DNA from: KBS-96 sp963722585
Lineage (GTDB): Bacteria > Acidobacteriota > Terriglobia > Bryobacterales > Bryobacteraceae
NCBI GenBank assembly: GCA_963722585.1
Contig: CAVRNU010000050.1
Location: 56,367 to 120,366 of the forward strand
Length of the DNA: 64,000 nt
Reading direction: 5' to 3'
This document shows, piece after piece, positions 27,398-34,953 of the stretch (its first letter is position 1; each line of letters starts with the position of its first letter). The position numbers and the translations under genes are program-made. The notes beneath the pieces are model-generated. The model had not been told where the DNA came from. It searched no databases and saw only the letters and a list, made by a program, of their open reading frames with translations.

Positions 27398-28616
27398 GTG
27401 GATCGTGGCCCTGCGCTATCTGAAGGCCAAGCGCAAGCAAACAGTCATCTCGATCATCACCATCATTTCCATACTCGGCGTTGCTGCCGGAGTTATGGCG
27501 CTCATCATCGCTCTGGCGATCAACGACGGCTTTCAATCGACCCTGCAATCGAGTCTGTTGAGCGCGACCGCGCACATCAGCGTCCTCGAGCGCAACCCTG
27601 CCTACGGTATCGACAACTGGGAGGAACTGATTCCGAAATTGAAGAGCCTTCCTCATGTCGTCGCAGCAAATCCGGGGCTGTATGGACAGGTTGCCATCAA
27701 GGGAGCCATTCTTGGCTCGGGAGCCGTGCTCAAGGGGATTCCAGTCGGATCGACCGTGCCGGTTCCCGATCTGCTGAAGCATCTCCGGCGGGGATCACTT
27801 TTGGGGCTCGAGCAGAAATCCGCGCTGCCTGGCATTATCGTCGGCTCGCGCCTTGCCGAACAAGCCGGTCTTCAGGTTGGCACGCAGGCAACCGTCATCA
27901 GCTATCAAGGAGAACTGACGCCTTTCGGCGCCGTGCCAAGCGCGTTCCGGTTTCAGGTCGCAGGCGTTTTTGAAACCGGACTCTATGATCTCGATTCAAC
28001 ATGGGCCTTTGTCGCCTTGCCCGAAGCACAGCGAGTTCTCGACCTGAACGACGTCGTTAATACGATCGAGGTGCGAATCGATGACATTTTCAAGGCTCCC
28101 CAAGTCGCGGCCGCCATCCAAAGGCTGATTGGCCCGCGTTTGGTCGCGACAACCTGGATGGATCAAAATCGCGCGCTCCTGAACGCTCTCAGGCTCGAAA
28201 AAATCGTGAGCGTCATCACCGTTGGATTGATCCAATTAGTTGCGGCGCTCAACATCCTGGTGGTTCTGGTGATGCTTGTCATGGAGAAGAACCGCGACAT
28301 CGCCATCCTTATGGCTATGGGAGCGAGACGCGTCCAGATTCAGCGCGTGTTTGTCATTCAGGGATTACTAATTAGCAGCATCGGCTGCGCTCTAGGACTG
28401 GCGGCGGGCTATGTCACGTGTCTCTTCTTCAACCGTTACCGGCTGTTAAAGCTCGACGAGTCCATCTACGCTTTGAGCTACGTCCCTTTTCATAGCCGCT
28501 GGACGGATGGTATCTGGGTTACTGCGGCCGTTCTCGCCGTCAGCCTTCTGGCCACAATGCACCCGTCCAGAAATGCGGCTCGCATCGATCCGGCCGAGGG
28601 CTTGCGGTACGAATGA
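27384..28616 (+). CDS. LolC/LolE-type ABC permease (lipoprotein-releasing family)
   Basis: A 410-residue protein from the ATG at 27384, inside the end of lysS. It has the MacB/FtsX layout: one N-terminal transmembrane helix (TVISIITIISILGVAAGVMA), a large periplasmic domain, and three C-terminal helices (LIQLVAALNILVVLVMLVME, GLLISSIGCALGLAAGYV, VTAAVLAVSLLATM) with the conserved KNRDIAILMAMGA cytoplasmic loop. LolC/E dimers with LolD extract lipoproteins for transport to the outer membrane. No lolD ATPase is adjacent, which is unusual since lolD normally follows. Confidence 0.88.
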   Translation: MNTFEWIVALRYLKAKRKQTVISIITIISILGVAAGVMALIIALAINDGFQSTLQSSLLSATAHISVLERNPAYGIDNWEELIPKLKSLPHVVAANPGLYGQVAIKGAILGSGAVLKGIPVGSTVPVPDLLKHLRRGSLLGLEQKSALPGIIVGSRLAEQAGLQVGTQATVISYQGELTPFGAVPSAFRFQVAGVFETGLYDLDSTWAFVALPEAQRVLDLNDVVNTIEVRIDDIFKAPQVAAAIQRLIGPRLVATTWMDQNRALLNALRLEKIVSVITVGLIQLVAALNILVVLVMLVMEKNRDIAILMAMGARRVQIQRVFVIQGLLISSIGCALGLAAGYVTCLFFNRYRLLKLDESIYALSYVPFHSRWTDGIWVTAAVLAVSLLATMHPSRNAARIDPAEGLRYE

Positions 28617-29009
28617 CGCCGCTTCATCCGGTTAAGACCGGCAGCGAACAGATTCTAACAAGCCCGGCAGAGGCGCGAGAGCGCGATTCGCTCCTCGACT
28701 GGGTGACGAGCCGTTATCAGCTCGTCGTGATCGTCGTGGCTGCGCTCATTTACATGTAAAGCTCTATTGCTGAACCGCCGCGTCGACAGCCTCGAGTATG
28801 GCTCGAATGCTCCCGACGCACCGCATGTGTTTCATCACGGATGCCGATCTGCCTTCGCTCTGGAACCAGGATCAGAGATGGTATTTGCTGGTCGAGAAAG
28901 CGCGCCTTCAGCCGGTCGAAAACTCCTGGGTGCCGATCGAATATTTGTAATTCGTGAAAGCGGCGGAAAGTATCTCGTAGCAAACAAACCAGTCACCGAA
29001 GAAGGTTAG
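28613..29009 (+). pseudogene. Collapsed glycosyltransferase gene (GT39/ArnT-like): N- and C-terminal ends only
   Basis: The first 48 codons start at an ATG overlapping the permease stop (ATGA) and end in a single hydrophobic helix (YQLVVIVVAALIYM) at a TAA (28757-28759). Directly after that, the DNA encodes what reads as the C-terminal tail of a dolichyl-phosphate-mannose-type transferase: LNRRVDSLEYGSNAPDAPHV, then ITDADLPSLWNQDQRWYLLV, then RIFVIRESGGKYLVAN. The tail needs two single-base corrections (a T run near 28828 and an A run near 28920). About 400 codons normally found between these ends are missing. The family assignment rests on remembered similarity. The first 48 codons alone could still be made as a small membrane peptide. 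Confidence 0.55.
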
Positions 29010-29014
29010 TCAGT

Positions 29015-29797
29015 CTATTTAGCTGGACGCTGATAGGCGAAGTCCCAGATACGAAGATCCGATTCTTCCCCGACAAATTCGACCAGCCCATATTCGCCGG
29101 GCGACAGCGGTTTTTCCGGCCAAACTTTATACAGGCCGGTCATCAGCTCACGCTGAAATACGGCAATTTGTTTCGTATTCTCAATGTTTTCATTTGTGAC
29201 CGGCGCGATGGCGACATCCTCGACGATCCGCACGCCGTTCCGCGGCGTGAGCTGGATGATGCCGAACTTGTCCTCCTGCTCGAGCCGCAGGTAAAACTCC
29301 GGCAAGTCCTGATGCACGACAAAGATGGCGTGCTCGCCTTTAAGCTGCACCGTCGCCTTGCCCGCAACAACCGGAATAGGTGTAATTTTCTGCAGCACGG
29401 ACCGCTTCTTGTCCTTCACAAAAGTAGATTCAGCGTATTCAAGAGTCTTGACCTGATTGTTGTCCACAAAGTAGGCGCCGGCGTTCATCGGAATGCGCTC
29501 CGTGTCTCTCCGCTGAGCCCGCTCGAGTTTTTCTTCCTCGTCTTCGAGTTTGGCGTCGTGCTGCACAATCTGCGCCGTCCGCTGCCGCTCTGCCTCTGTC
29601 TTTTGCAGATCGCACAGAGCCGCTGGAATCTCTTCCCATAGGCCGCGCTCGGTGCTGTAGTAGTGAACGCGGTCGCCTTCGACCTTGTACTCGCGAACCA
29701 CCTGGTAGTCGCCGTCCTTCAGATACAGCTTGAACGTGTTGGCCAGAAGAAGAGTAGCGGCGAAGAACAGCAGTACAACAACCCGCACGCCATTCAT
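29015..29797 (-). CDS. Exported protein of unknown function
   Basis: A 260-residue protein with a signal peptide (VRVVVLLFFAATLLLANT). The mature N-terminus (FKLYLKDGDYQVVREYKVEG and HYYSTERGLWEEIP) recurs in exported acidobacterial proteins as I recall, but I know no function for it. A charged helical stretch follows (KLEDEEEKLERAQRRDTER), then a beta-rich domain. No catalytic motif is visible. It is divergent from the degraded gene beside the CRISPR array and faces the glycosyltransferase remnant. Confidence 0.75.
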   Translation of the reverse strand: MNGVRVVVLLFFAATLLLANTFKLYLKDGDYQVVREYKVEGDRVHYYSTERGLWEEIPAALCDLQKTEAERQRTAQIVQHDAKLEDEEEKLERAQRRDTERIPMNAGAYFVDNNQVKTLEYAESTFVKDKKRSVLQKITPIPVVAGKATVQLKGEHAIFVVHQDLPEFYLRLEQEDKFGIIQLTPRNGVRIVEDVAIAPVTNENIENTKQIAVFQRELMTGLYKVWPEKPLSPGEYGLVEFVGEESDLRIWDFAYQRPAK

Positions 29798-29861
29798 TTT
29801 ACTGCTTCGAAGCTGGCTGCGGGTCGTGTTGAGAGCTACGATCCGATGGGGCGTTCGGTTA

Positions 29862-30573
29862 ATGCGCGGCGATTACGCGCGCCTAGGCCTCGACGAACGG
29901 GAGGGTATAGCGCTCTCGAAGCTCTATGTGCAATTGTTGAACCAGGAGTACGCGGATGCAGCTCAAAGAACCACTCAAAAAGTCGAAGATGCCCGACGGC
30001 AAGATGCCAGTGGACGTACTGGTCGAACTGCGCGAGACGCCGAGATTCCACCCCGTAACCGACCAGGCGAGCTCGGGCAAGCCTCCCTCCGCGACGACTC
30101 CCGACTCTTCGGAAACGACGGCGAACCCGGAGAAGACTCTCTCTTCGGCAACGCCGAAAACGACGACGTAGCCAACTCCGCGGCGCGCGATCGCGACCGG
30201 CTTCAAAGCGAACGCCTCACCGCCCAGATCAACTCGCCCGTTACGCGCGAGGAGCAACTCAAAAAACTGAAGCGCTCGAAGGACGAGCCCCAAAGCAGCC
30301 TCTTCGAAGACGACAGCGAGAAACCACCGCAAGGTTCGTTATTTCTCGGCTCCGGCCTGGGCGCCCTCCAGCCCTACGTCGAGCGGTGTTTAAAGCAGGA
30401 TGTAGCGCCCACGGCGAATCAAGTTTGCCGAGCTGCTGAAGCTGTCCAAAGGCGATATCCGCACGGTGCTTGCGCCGGCGTCTCGCGGGCCTCTCGCCAA
30501 AGCCGCCTCGCTCATCGGGCGGCACTACGCGGCCGAGCTCCAGCGGGCGACCGACCGGGCCGCGGCGGTGCTC
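29862..30573 (+). pseudogene. Unrecognised, frame-broken coding region that ends at the first CRISPR repeat
   Basis: Codon third-position GC indicates plus-strand coding, but in changing frames. A segment MRGDYARLGLDEREG... runs from 29862. A second, with its own AGGAG site, starts MQLKEPLKKSKMPDGKMPVD at 29956. From about 30065 the first frame resumes (RLFGNDGEPGEDSLFGNAEN ... VTREEQLKKLKRSKDEPQS). From about 30410 the other frame gives KFAELLKLSKGDIRTVLAPA and RHYAAELQRATDRAAAVL, running into the array at 30574 without a proper end. I do not recognise the product; the acidic 'SLFG/SLFE' low-complexity repeats are the only notable trait. It looks like a decayed gene truncated at the array's distal end. 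Confidence 0.45.
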
Positions 30574-31763
30574 CCTTCAATGAGGCCGCGATCATGTGAT
30601 CGCGGAAATCCCTTCCCACGCGTTCACATTCGAGACACCAGCGGCCTTCAATGAGGCCGCGATCATGTGATCGCGGAAATGCGGCATCCAATCGCCGTAC
30701 AATCGCCGCCATTGCCTTCAATGAGGCCGCGATCATGTGATCGCGGAAATGGCGGCCGCGGATCCGGCAAGTCGCATTTCTTCGCCCCTTCAATGAGGCC
30801 GCGATCATGTGATCGCGGAAATCCCTCACGAGCACGGAATTTTGTCAAACTCGCAAACCCCTTCAATGAGGCCGCGATCATGTGATCGCGGAAATGCTGG
30901 CAACCATCCGGGCCGAGTTCGAGAGACAGAAACCTTCAATGAGGCCGCGATCATGTGATCGCGGAAATTTCGGATCTCCTCGTCACCGACGTGGCCGCGA
31001 TCCGGCCTTCAATGAGGCCGCGATCATGTGATCGCGGAAATTTGAACGGCCTGATCACGATTCGGCGCGAGGAAGCCCCTTCAATGAGGCCGCGATCATG
31101 TGATCGCGGAAATGGTATTTCATCCGCCGGATTGAGGATGTTAGCGTACCTTCAATGAGGCCGCGATCATGTGATCGCGGAAATGCGCCGAACCCGGAGA
31201 TGACGGCCTTCACGTTCTTTCCTTCAATGAGGCCGCGATCATGTGATCGCGGAAATTGGGACGACCTCAAGAAGCCGGAACTCGGGTGCTACCCTTCAAT
31301 GAGGCCGCGATCATGTGATCGCGGAAATAGTGTATGCGCCTGCGTTGTAGACGGTGAAGGCTACCCTTCAATGAGGCCGCGATCATGTGATCGCGGAAAT
31401 GTCAAGCGCTTTGCGTGAACCATTCCTGATAGTTACCCTTCAATGAGGCCGCGATCATGTGATCGCGGAAATGCCGATCTTGGGATGTGCGCCGGTCTTG
31501 TACGCCCCTTCCTTCAATGAGGCCGCGATCATGTGATCGCGGAAATATCGAAAACAGCCTCAAAGAAGCCGAACTCTCTTTACGCCTTCAATGAGGCCGC
31601 GATCATGTGATCGCGGAAATGAATCGGCCTATGCCCTGACAGAAGACCTAGACTACCCTTCAATGAGGCCGCGATCATGTGATCGCGGAAATGCTAGGCC
31701 GGTCATCATACCCGAGAACATGTTCTTCCTTCAATGAGGCCGCGATCATGTGATCGCGGAAAT
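30574..31763 (-). CRISPR. CRISPR array: 17 repeats of 36 bp, 16 spacers (type I-G)
   Basis: Repeats start at 30574, 30645, 30715, 30787, 30860, 30933, 31006, 31078, 31149, 31221, 31293, 31365, 31437, 31511, 31585, 31657 and 31728. All 17 read identically. On the plus strand each begins CCTTCAATGAGG and ends GATCGCGGAAAT, with a perfect 9-bp stem CCGCGATCA/TGATCGCGG around TG. Spacers are 34-38 bp and all differ. The minus strand is the likely crRNA sense: read that way the repeat ends CATTGAAGG, like the usual ATTGAAAC 5' handle, and the cas1 side would be the leader end. The distal repeat at 30574 is not degenerate, which is unusual. Confidence 0.98.
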
Positions 31764-31944
31764 AGCCGCCCCGCTATCCTATTCAATTTTCAAATACCTG
31801 CGAAGCCCTTTTCGAGCGGCTGTCATTATTGAGCGCTCGTCTGACACGATTCAGTTCGTCTTGACGCCTAACTTCCACATTCGCTTGCACTTGACCACCC
31901 GCGAGCGCCTCCCGTCTTTCTTTCATCAGCTCACCTCTCGCGGC
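31764..31944 (-). promoter_or_regulatory. Probable CRISPR leader
   Basis: About 180 bp with no gene between the end of cas4-cas1 and repeat 17. On the minus strand, the 40 bases next to the array are AT-rich compared with the surroundings (around TTTGAAAATTGAATAGG), as leaders are. Its place beside cas1, and the crRNA sense inferred from the repeat, support it as the promoter and new-spacer end. I see no clear -35/-10 pair. Confidence 0.5.
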
Positions 31945-33718
31945 CTACCGCGTGACGAATACTGGGTACTTTGCGACCTCACCATCCAAAACTTTCGCCA
32001 GCAGCCGCACCTGCACTTCGAGCAGCCGACGGTAACTCAAACGATAGCCGAAAATCGGATGTGTGACCAGTGTATCCATTCGCAGCTCATAGGCACGGTA
32101 AAAGGCTTTGCGTCCTTCGGCAGTCAGCGCCACGCCGCCGCCGGCAAATACGAAATCCCGCTCCGAGACCATTCTTGTATTAATGGCCGTGATCACCGCC
32201 GAATCCACGATGAGAGGACGGAACGGCTCCATCAAGTCCAGCGCAAGGGCCGCGCCCAAACCGTGGCTGATGATAGAAGCCCATCATCGGATCGAAGCCT
32301 GTCGCATAGCAGGCGATGGTCAGATCCTTTGCCAGCAAGCTGTAACCGAGCGATAACAGCGCATTGACAGCATCGCGCGGCGGTCGTCGATTTCGTCCGG
32401 CGAAATCGAACCGGAATGCCGGCGGCAGTTCTTCGTCCGAATCCGTCTTCAGCAATCCTGGGAATGCGCCGAAATAAAGCCGGGCCGCATTGCCTTCCAG
32501 TCCAAGCAGAGTCTCGATCGATGTGCACTCATCCGCCCTGGCTGCCATGTCCTTCAGTTCGCCTAGAGTGTTTGCATTGGGCTCGATGTGATTCCTCAGA
32601 AGAAACGTTCGTTGATTGCGAATCTTTCCCGCCACCAGCTCGCGAGCCAGCCGTTTCGAGAACCAAGGCTCTCCCGCCGAGGCAAACTGCTGCTGTCTCA
32701 AGAAGACATTCTTCGTCAAAAGCCCAGTTGTGATTCCGTAGAACCAGCCTCCGAGCGAAAAATAGCAAACGGGAATTTCGGCTCCGCACAGCGCCTGGAC
32801 CGCCTGAGTTGAAAGCTGAATGTTGCCCATCAGGTTCAGCTGGCAGATCTCGTTCAACCGGATCTCCTGAACGAGCGAGTCTTTTTCTCGAACCTGAAGA
32901 ACCGCTCCCGACTTGCCCACACGCAAGCCCTGCGTATTTAGGTAAGCGGGCCGGAGATCGTCGCGAGGCGCGATGAGCCGACGTGTCTCCCGCGCAGCCG
33001 GCTTCTTCGGCGGCCCCGCTTCGTTAGCGGCAAACAGCAACAGCTGATCCGGATCTGGTTCATGGCGCTCCGTTTCGAGCCGGTTGACTTCATCGGGCAG
33101 ACAAACCGGCGCGAGCGAGCATCCCACGCATTTCGGCGAATCGATAAGCGGCGGCGGCAACACGCCGGCGCGAGCCATTTGCCAGGCCTCCCGGATCGCG
33201 TTTTCAGCCTCGGCGATCTGGGCCTCGCCGAATTCGACCCGGACCCGCTGCTTGGTGCTGGCGTAGTAAACGACACCCTCCTCGCAGCGGTAGCCGTTCT
33301 CGCGGAGAATCAATCCTTGTACGGTGAGCTGGACGCGGTCGGTTGGCCACAGCTCGAGTCCATCGCTTTTCTCGCGCGGGCGGCCATGTTTGTAGTCGAC
33401 TGGGGTGACGGCGCCATTCTGGATTTCGATCAGATCCATTTTGGCGATGACGCGCAGCCGCTCGCTAGATAGCGTCACGGATCGCGTATGGATTGCCATG
33501 TCGCCAAGCTCCCCGGCCGCCGGCATGCCTTTGGTTTCGCGATCGACACGCCGGTGCTGTGCCTGCCCTTCTACCGTATCGACGCTCTCTCGAAACACGC
33601 CGTCAACCCACTCGTAAAAGAAAAGGCGGGGACAATAGACGAATTCGTTGACCATGCGCGCCGGAAGATAATCGGGCAGCGCGGCGGAGGGGGACAGCGG
33701 AAGCGGGACCGTAGCCAT
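31945..33718 (-). CDS. cas4-cas1: Cas4-Cas1 fusion (adaptation nuclease/integrase), apparent frameshift
   Basis: The Cas4 part (residues 1 to about 215) has the iron-sulfur cysteines (FVYCPRLFFYEW and CVGCSLAPVC) and the RecB-like core (VTPVDYKHGRP). The Cas1 part follows from about LRPAYLNTQGLRVGK and has the catalytic Glu in GLEGNAARLYFG and His in GFYHQPRFGR. Near 32250 the frame breaks: one frame stops at 32180, while the correct continuation (ALALDLMEPFRPLIVDSAV ... PVFVTR), with the third metal ligand, is in another frame to 31945. One extra G in a GCGCGGCC stretch explains it. As written, Cas1 would lose its last catalytic residue. The fusion is a hallmark of type I-G. It lies 24 bp after cas2. 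Confidence 0.9.
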
Positions 33719-33742
33719 AAGAATCCTCGAAAATCGCGCGGC

Positions 33743-34033
33743 TTAGACGACGATGCAGGGCGCGTCGATATTTGTGTAGGGTTTGCCGAGCGCGGTGATC
33801 ACGCGATCGCCGCGCCCTTCGGCCGGCCCAAGATCGACAAAAAGGACTTGGTCCTCGTCGTGATGTATGATCGCGCCCAACTCACTGCGTAGCCGTACCA
33901 AGTCGGTGGCCGTGAGCTGGCATTCGAAAATCGAGTACTGCAAATGATCGCCGTAACCGCGCATGGTTTGGAATACCTTTCGCAATCGCTTATCGTCGGA
34001 AATGTCGTAGCAGACGAGGAAGGATTTGCGCAT
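33743..34033 (-). CDS. cas2: Cas2 (adaptation complex subunit)
   Basis: A 96-residue protein from the ATG at 34033. The ferredoxin fold starts MRKSFLVCYDISDDKRLRKV, with the conserved Asp after beta-1, and continues GDHLQYSIFECQLTATDLVR and DQVLFVDLGPAEGRG. Cas2 dimers bridge Cas1 dimers during spacer capture. It starts 5 bp after the stop of the Cas8-like gene and precedes cas4-cas1, which is the standard type I-G order. Confidence 0.96.
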   Translation of the reverse strand: MRKSFLVCYDISDDKRLRKVFQTMRGYGDHLQYSIFECQLTATDLVRLRSELGAIIHHDEDQVLFVDLGPAEGRGDRVITALGKPYTNIDAPCIVV

Positions 34034-34038
34034 GAGAC

Positions 34039-34953
34039 TTACACCGCCCGAGCGGGCCTGAAATTTACCTTTCGGTTCGCGCCCTGTCCGATCCAAATTC
34101 GCTGGGCACGATATACCTCCTCAACCCCCTTCGCGCGGAGTAATTCCCGGTTTGGCGGCTCTTTCTGCAGTTCGCGCAAGGAAACCAGCGAGCGGACCGT
34201 ATCAAGTCCTGCGGCTTGGCTCCAGATCGGCCACGTGAACTCGAGCCCACGATTGCGCCGCTTGAATCCAGTGGTCTCGAGGCCACGCTCAACGGGAATC
34301 GTTGGGAAATACGGCAAGGCTTCGACGGCCAAGCGATTCGCTCCCCGGACGGCCCAGGCTCCTTCCGAGCTCGGGTTATCCCAGCGCAGCGCATATTCGG
34401 CAGCATCGGATGGATCCCATCGCATGGACAGTCCTTTCTCAGCACGCCATTCTCCAAAGAGAGCATCGCGAAGATGCGCGACCGTCACATGCTTCGCCAG
34501 ACCGCTTATCGTGCCGAGGAAGTCCTGGTGTCCCGAACCGGTAATAAAGCAAAAGTTCGTATACTCGATCCTCCCCTTTTCCTTGTCCTCGCAAACCTCA
34601 CAACCGAACGCAGCCGCGAAGTCGGCCGGCCTCCGCTCGTCGAATCTTGCGGTCTCATATGCTTCATCCACAAACCTCTTGAATTCTTTGCTCGGGACGG
34701 TGAGGTTTTTGCCAACGCGATCAAAGCTCTCCGCGGGAGCCCAGGGCGCTCCCATCAACAATGAACACAGCCCATCCTCATCGATATCGAGCCCCACGAG
34801 CTTTGGCCGCCAGAACCCCTTCGAACGCTGCCAGCACATGCGGACCCTCGCGTCCGGCCGGCTCATGTGTAACAAGCGCAGCGTTCCCAGCGCGGCCAGA
34901 AATCCGAGCGGATTCGACCCATCGAGAGCGCGCAACACGATTTCACTCGTCAT
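34039..34953 (-). CDS. Small Cas8-like/I-G-specific CRISPR protein
   Basis: A 304-residue protein between cas3 and cas2, where type I-G loci encode Csx17, Csb3 or a 'Cas3-extension' protein. Its start overlaps the end of cas3 by 11 bp. The N-terminal motif (LRALDGSNPLGFLAALGTLRLL) resembles the 'NPL.FLAALG.LR' opening of Cas8-like large-subunit proteins. The middle has FAAAFGCEVCEDKEKGRIEY and FCFITGSGHQDFLGTI, and the C-terminus has GLEFTWPIWSQAAGLDTVRS. It is well below the length I expect for a full Csx17, so it may be a reduced large subunit or a separate family. Its role, probably in the surveillance complex, is inference. Confidence 0.6.
   Translation of the reverse strand: MTSEIVLRALDGSNPLGFLAALGTLRLLHMSRPDARVRMCWQRSKGFWRPKLVGLDIDEDGLCSLLMGAPWAPAESFDRVGKNLTVPSKEFKRFVDEAYETARFDERRPADFAAAFGCEVCEDKEKGRIEYTNFCFITGSGHQDFLGTISGLAKHVTVAHLRDALFGEWRAEKGLSMRWDPSDAAEYALRWDNPSSEGAWAVRGANRLAVEALPYFPTIPVERGLETTGFKRRNRGLEFTWPIWSQAAGLDTVRSLVSLRELQKEPPNRELLRAKGVEEVYRAQRIWIGQGANRKVNFRPARAV

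Noticed and set aside
29883..30332. 149-codon minus-strand frame near the array
   Set aside because: The plus-strand frames have the better third-position GC, and this frame has no ribosome-binding site or domain.
31155..31418. Open frame across the array repeating MRPRSCDRGN
   Set aside because: It is translation of CRISPR repeats and spacers; similar frames occur on both strands through the array, with no ribosome-binding site.
31750..32367. 205-codon plus-strand frame from the last repeat into cas1
   Set aside because: It begins inside a CRISPR repeat and lies opposite conserved Cas1 sequence.
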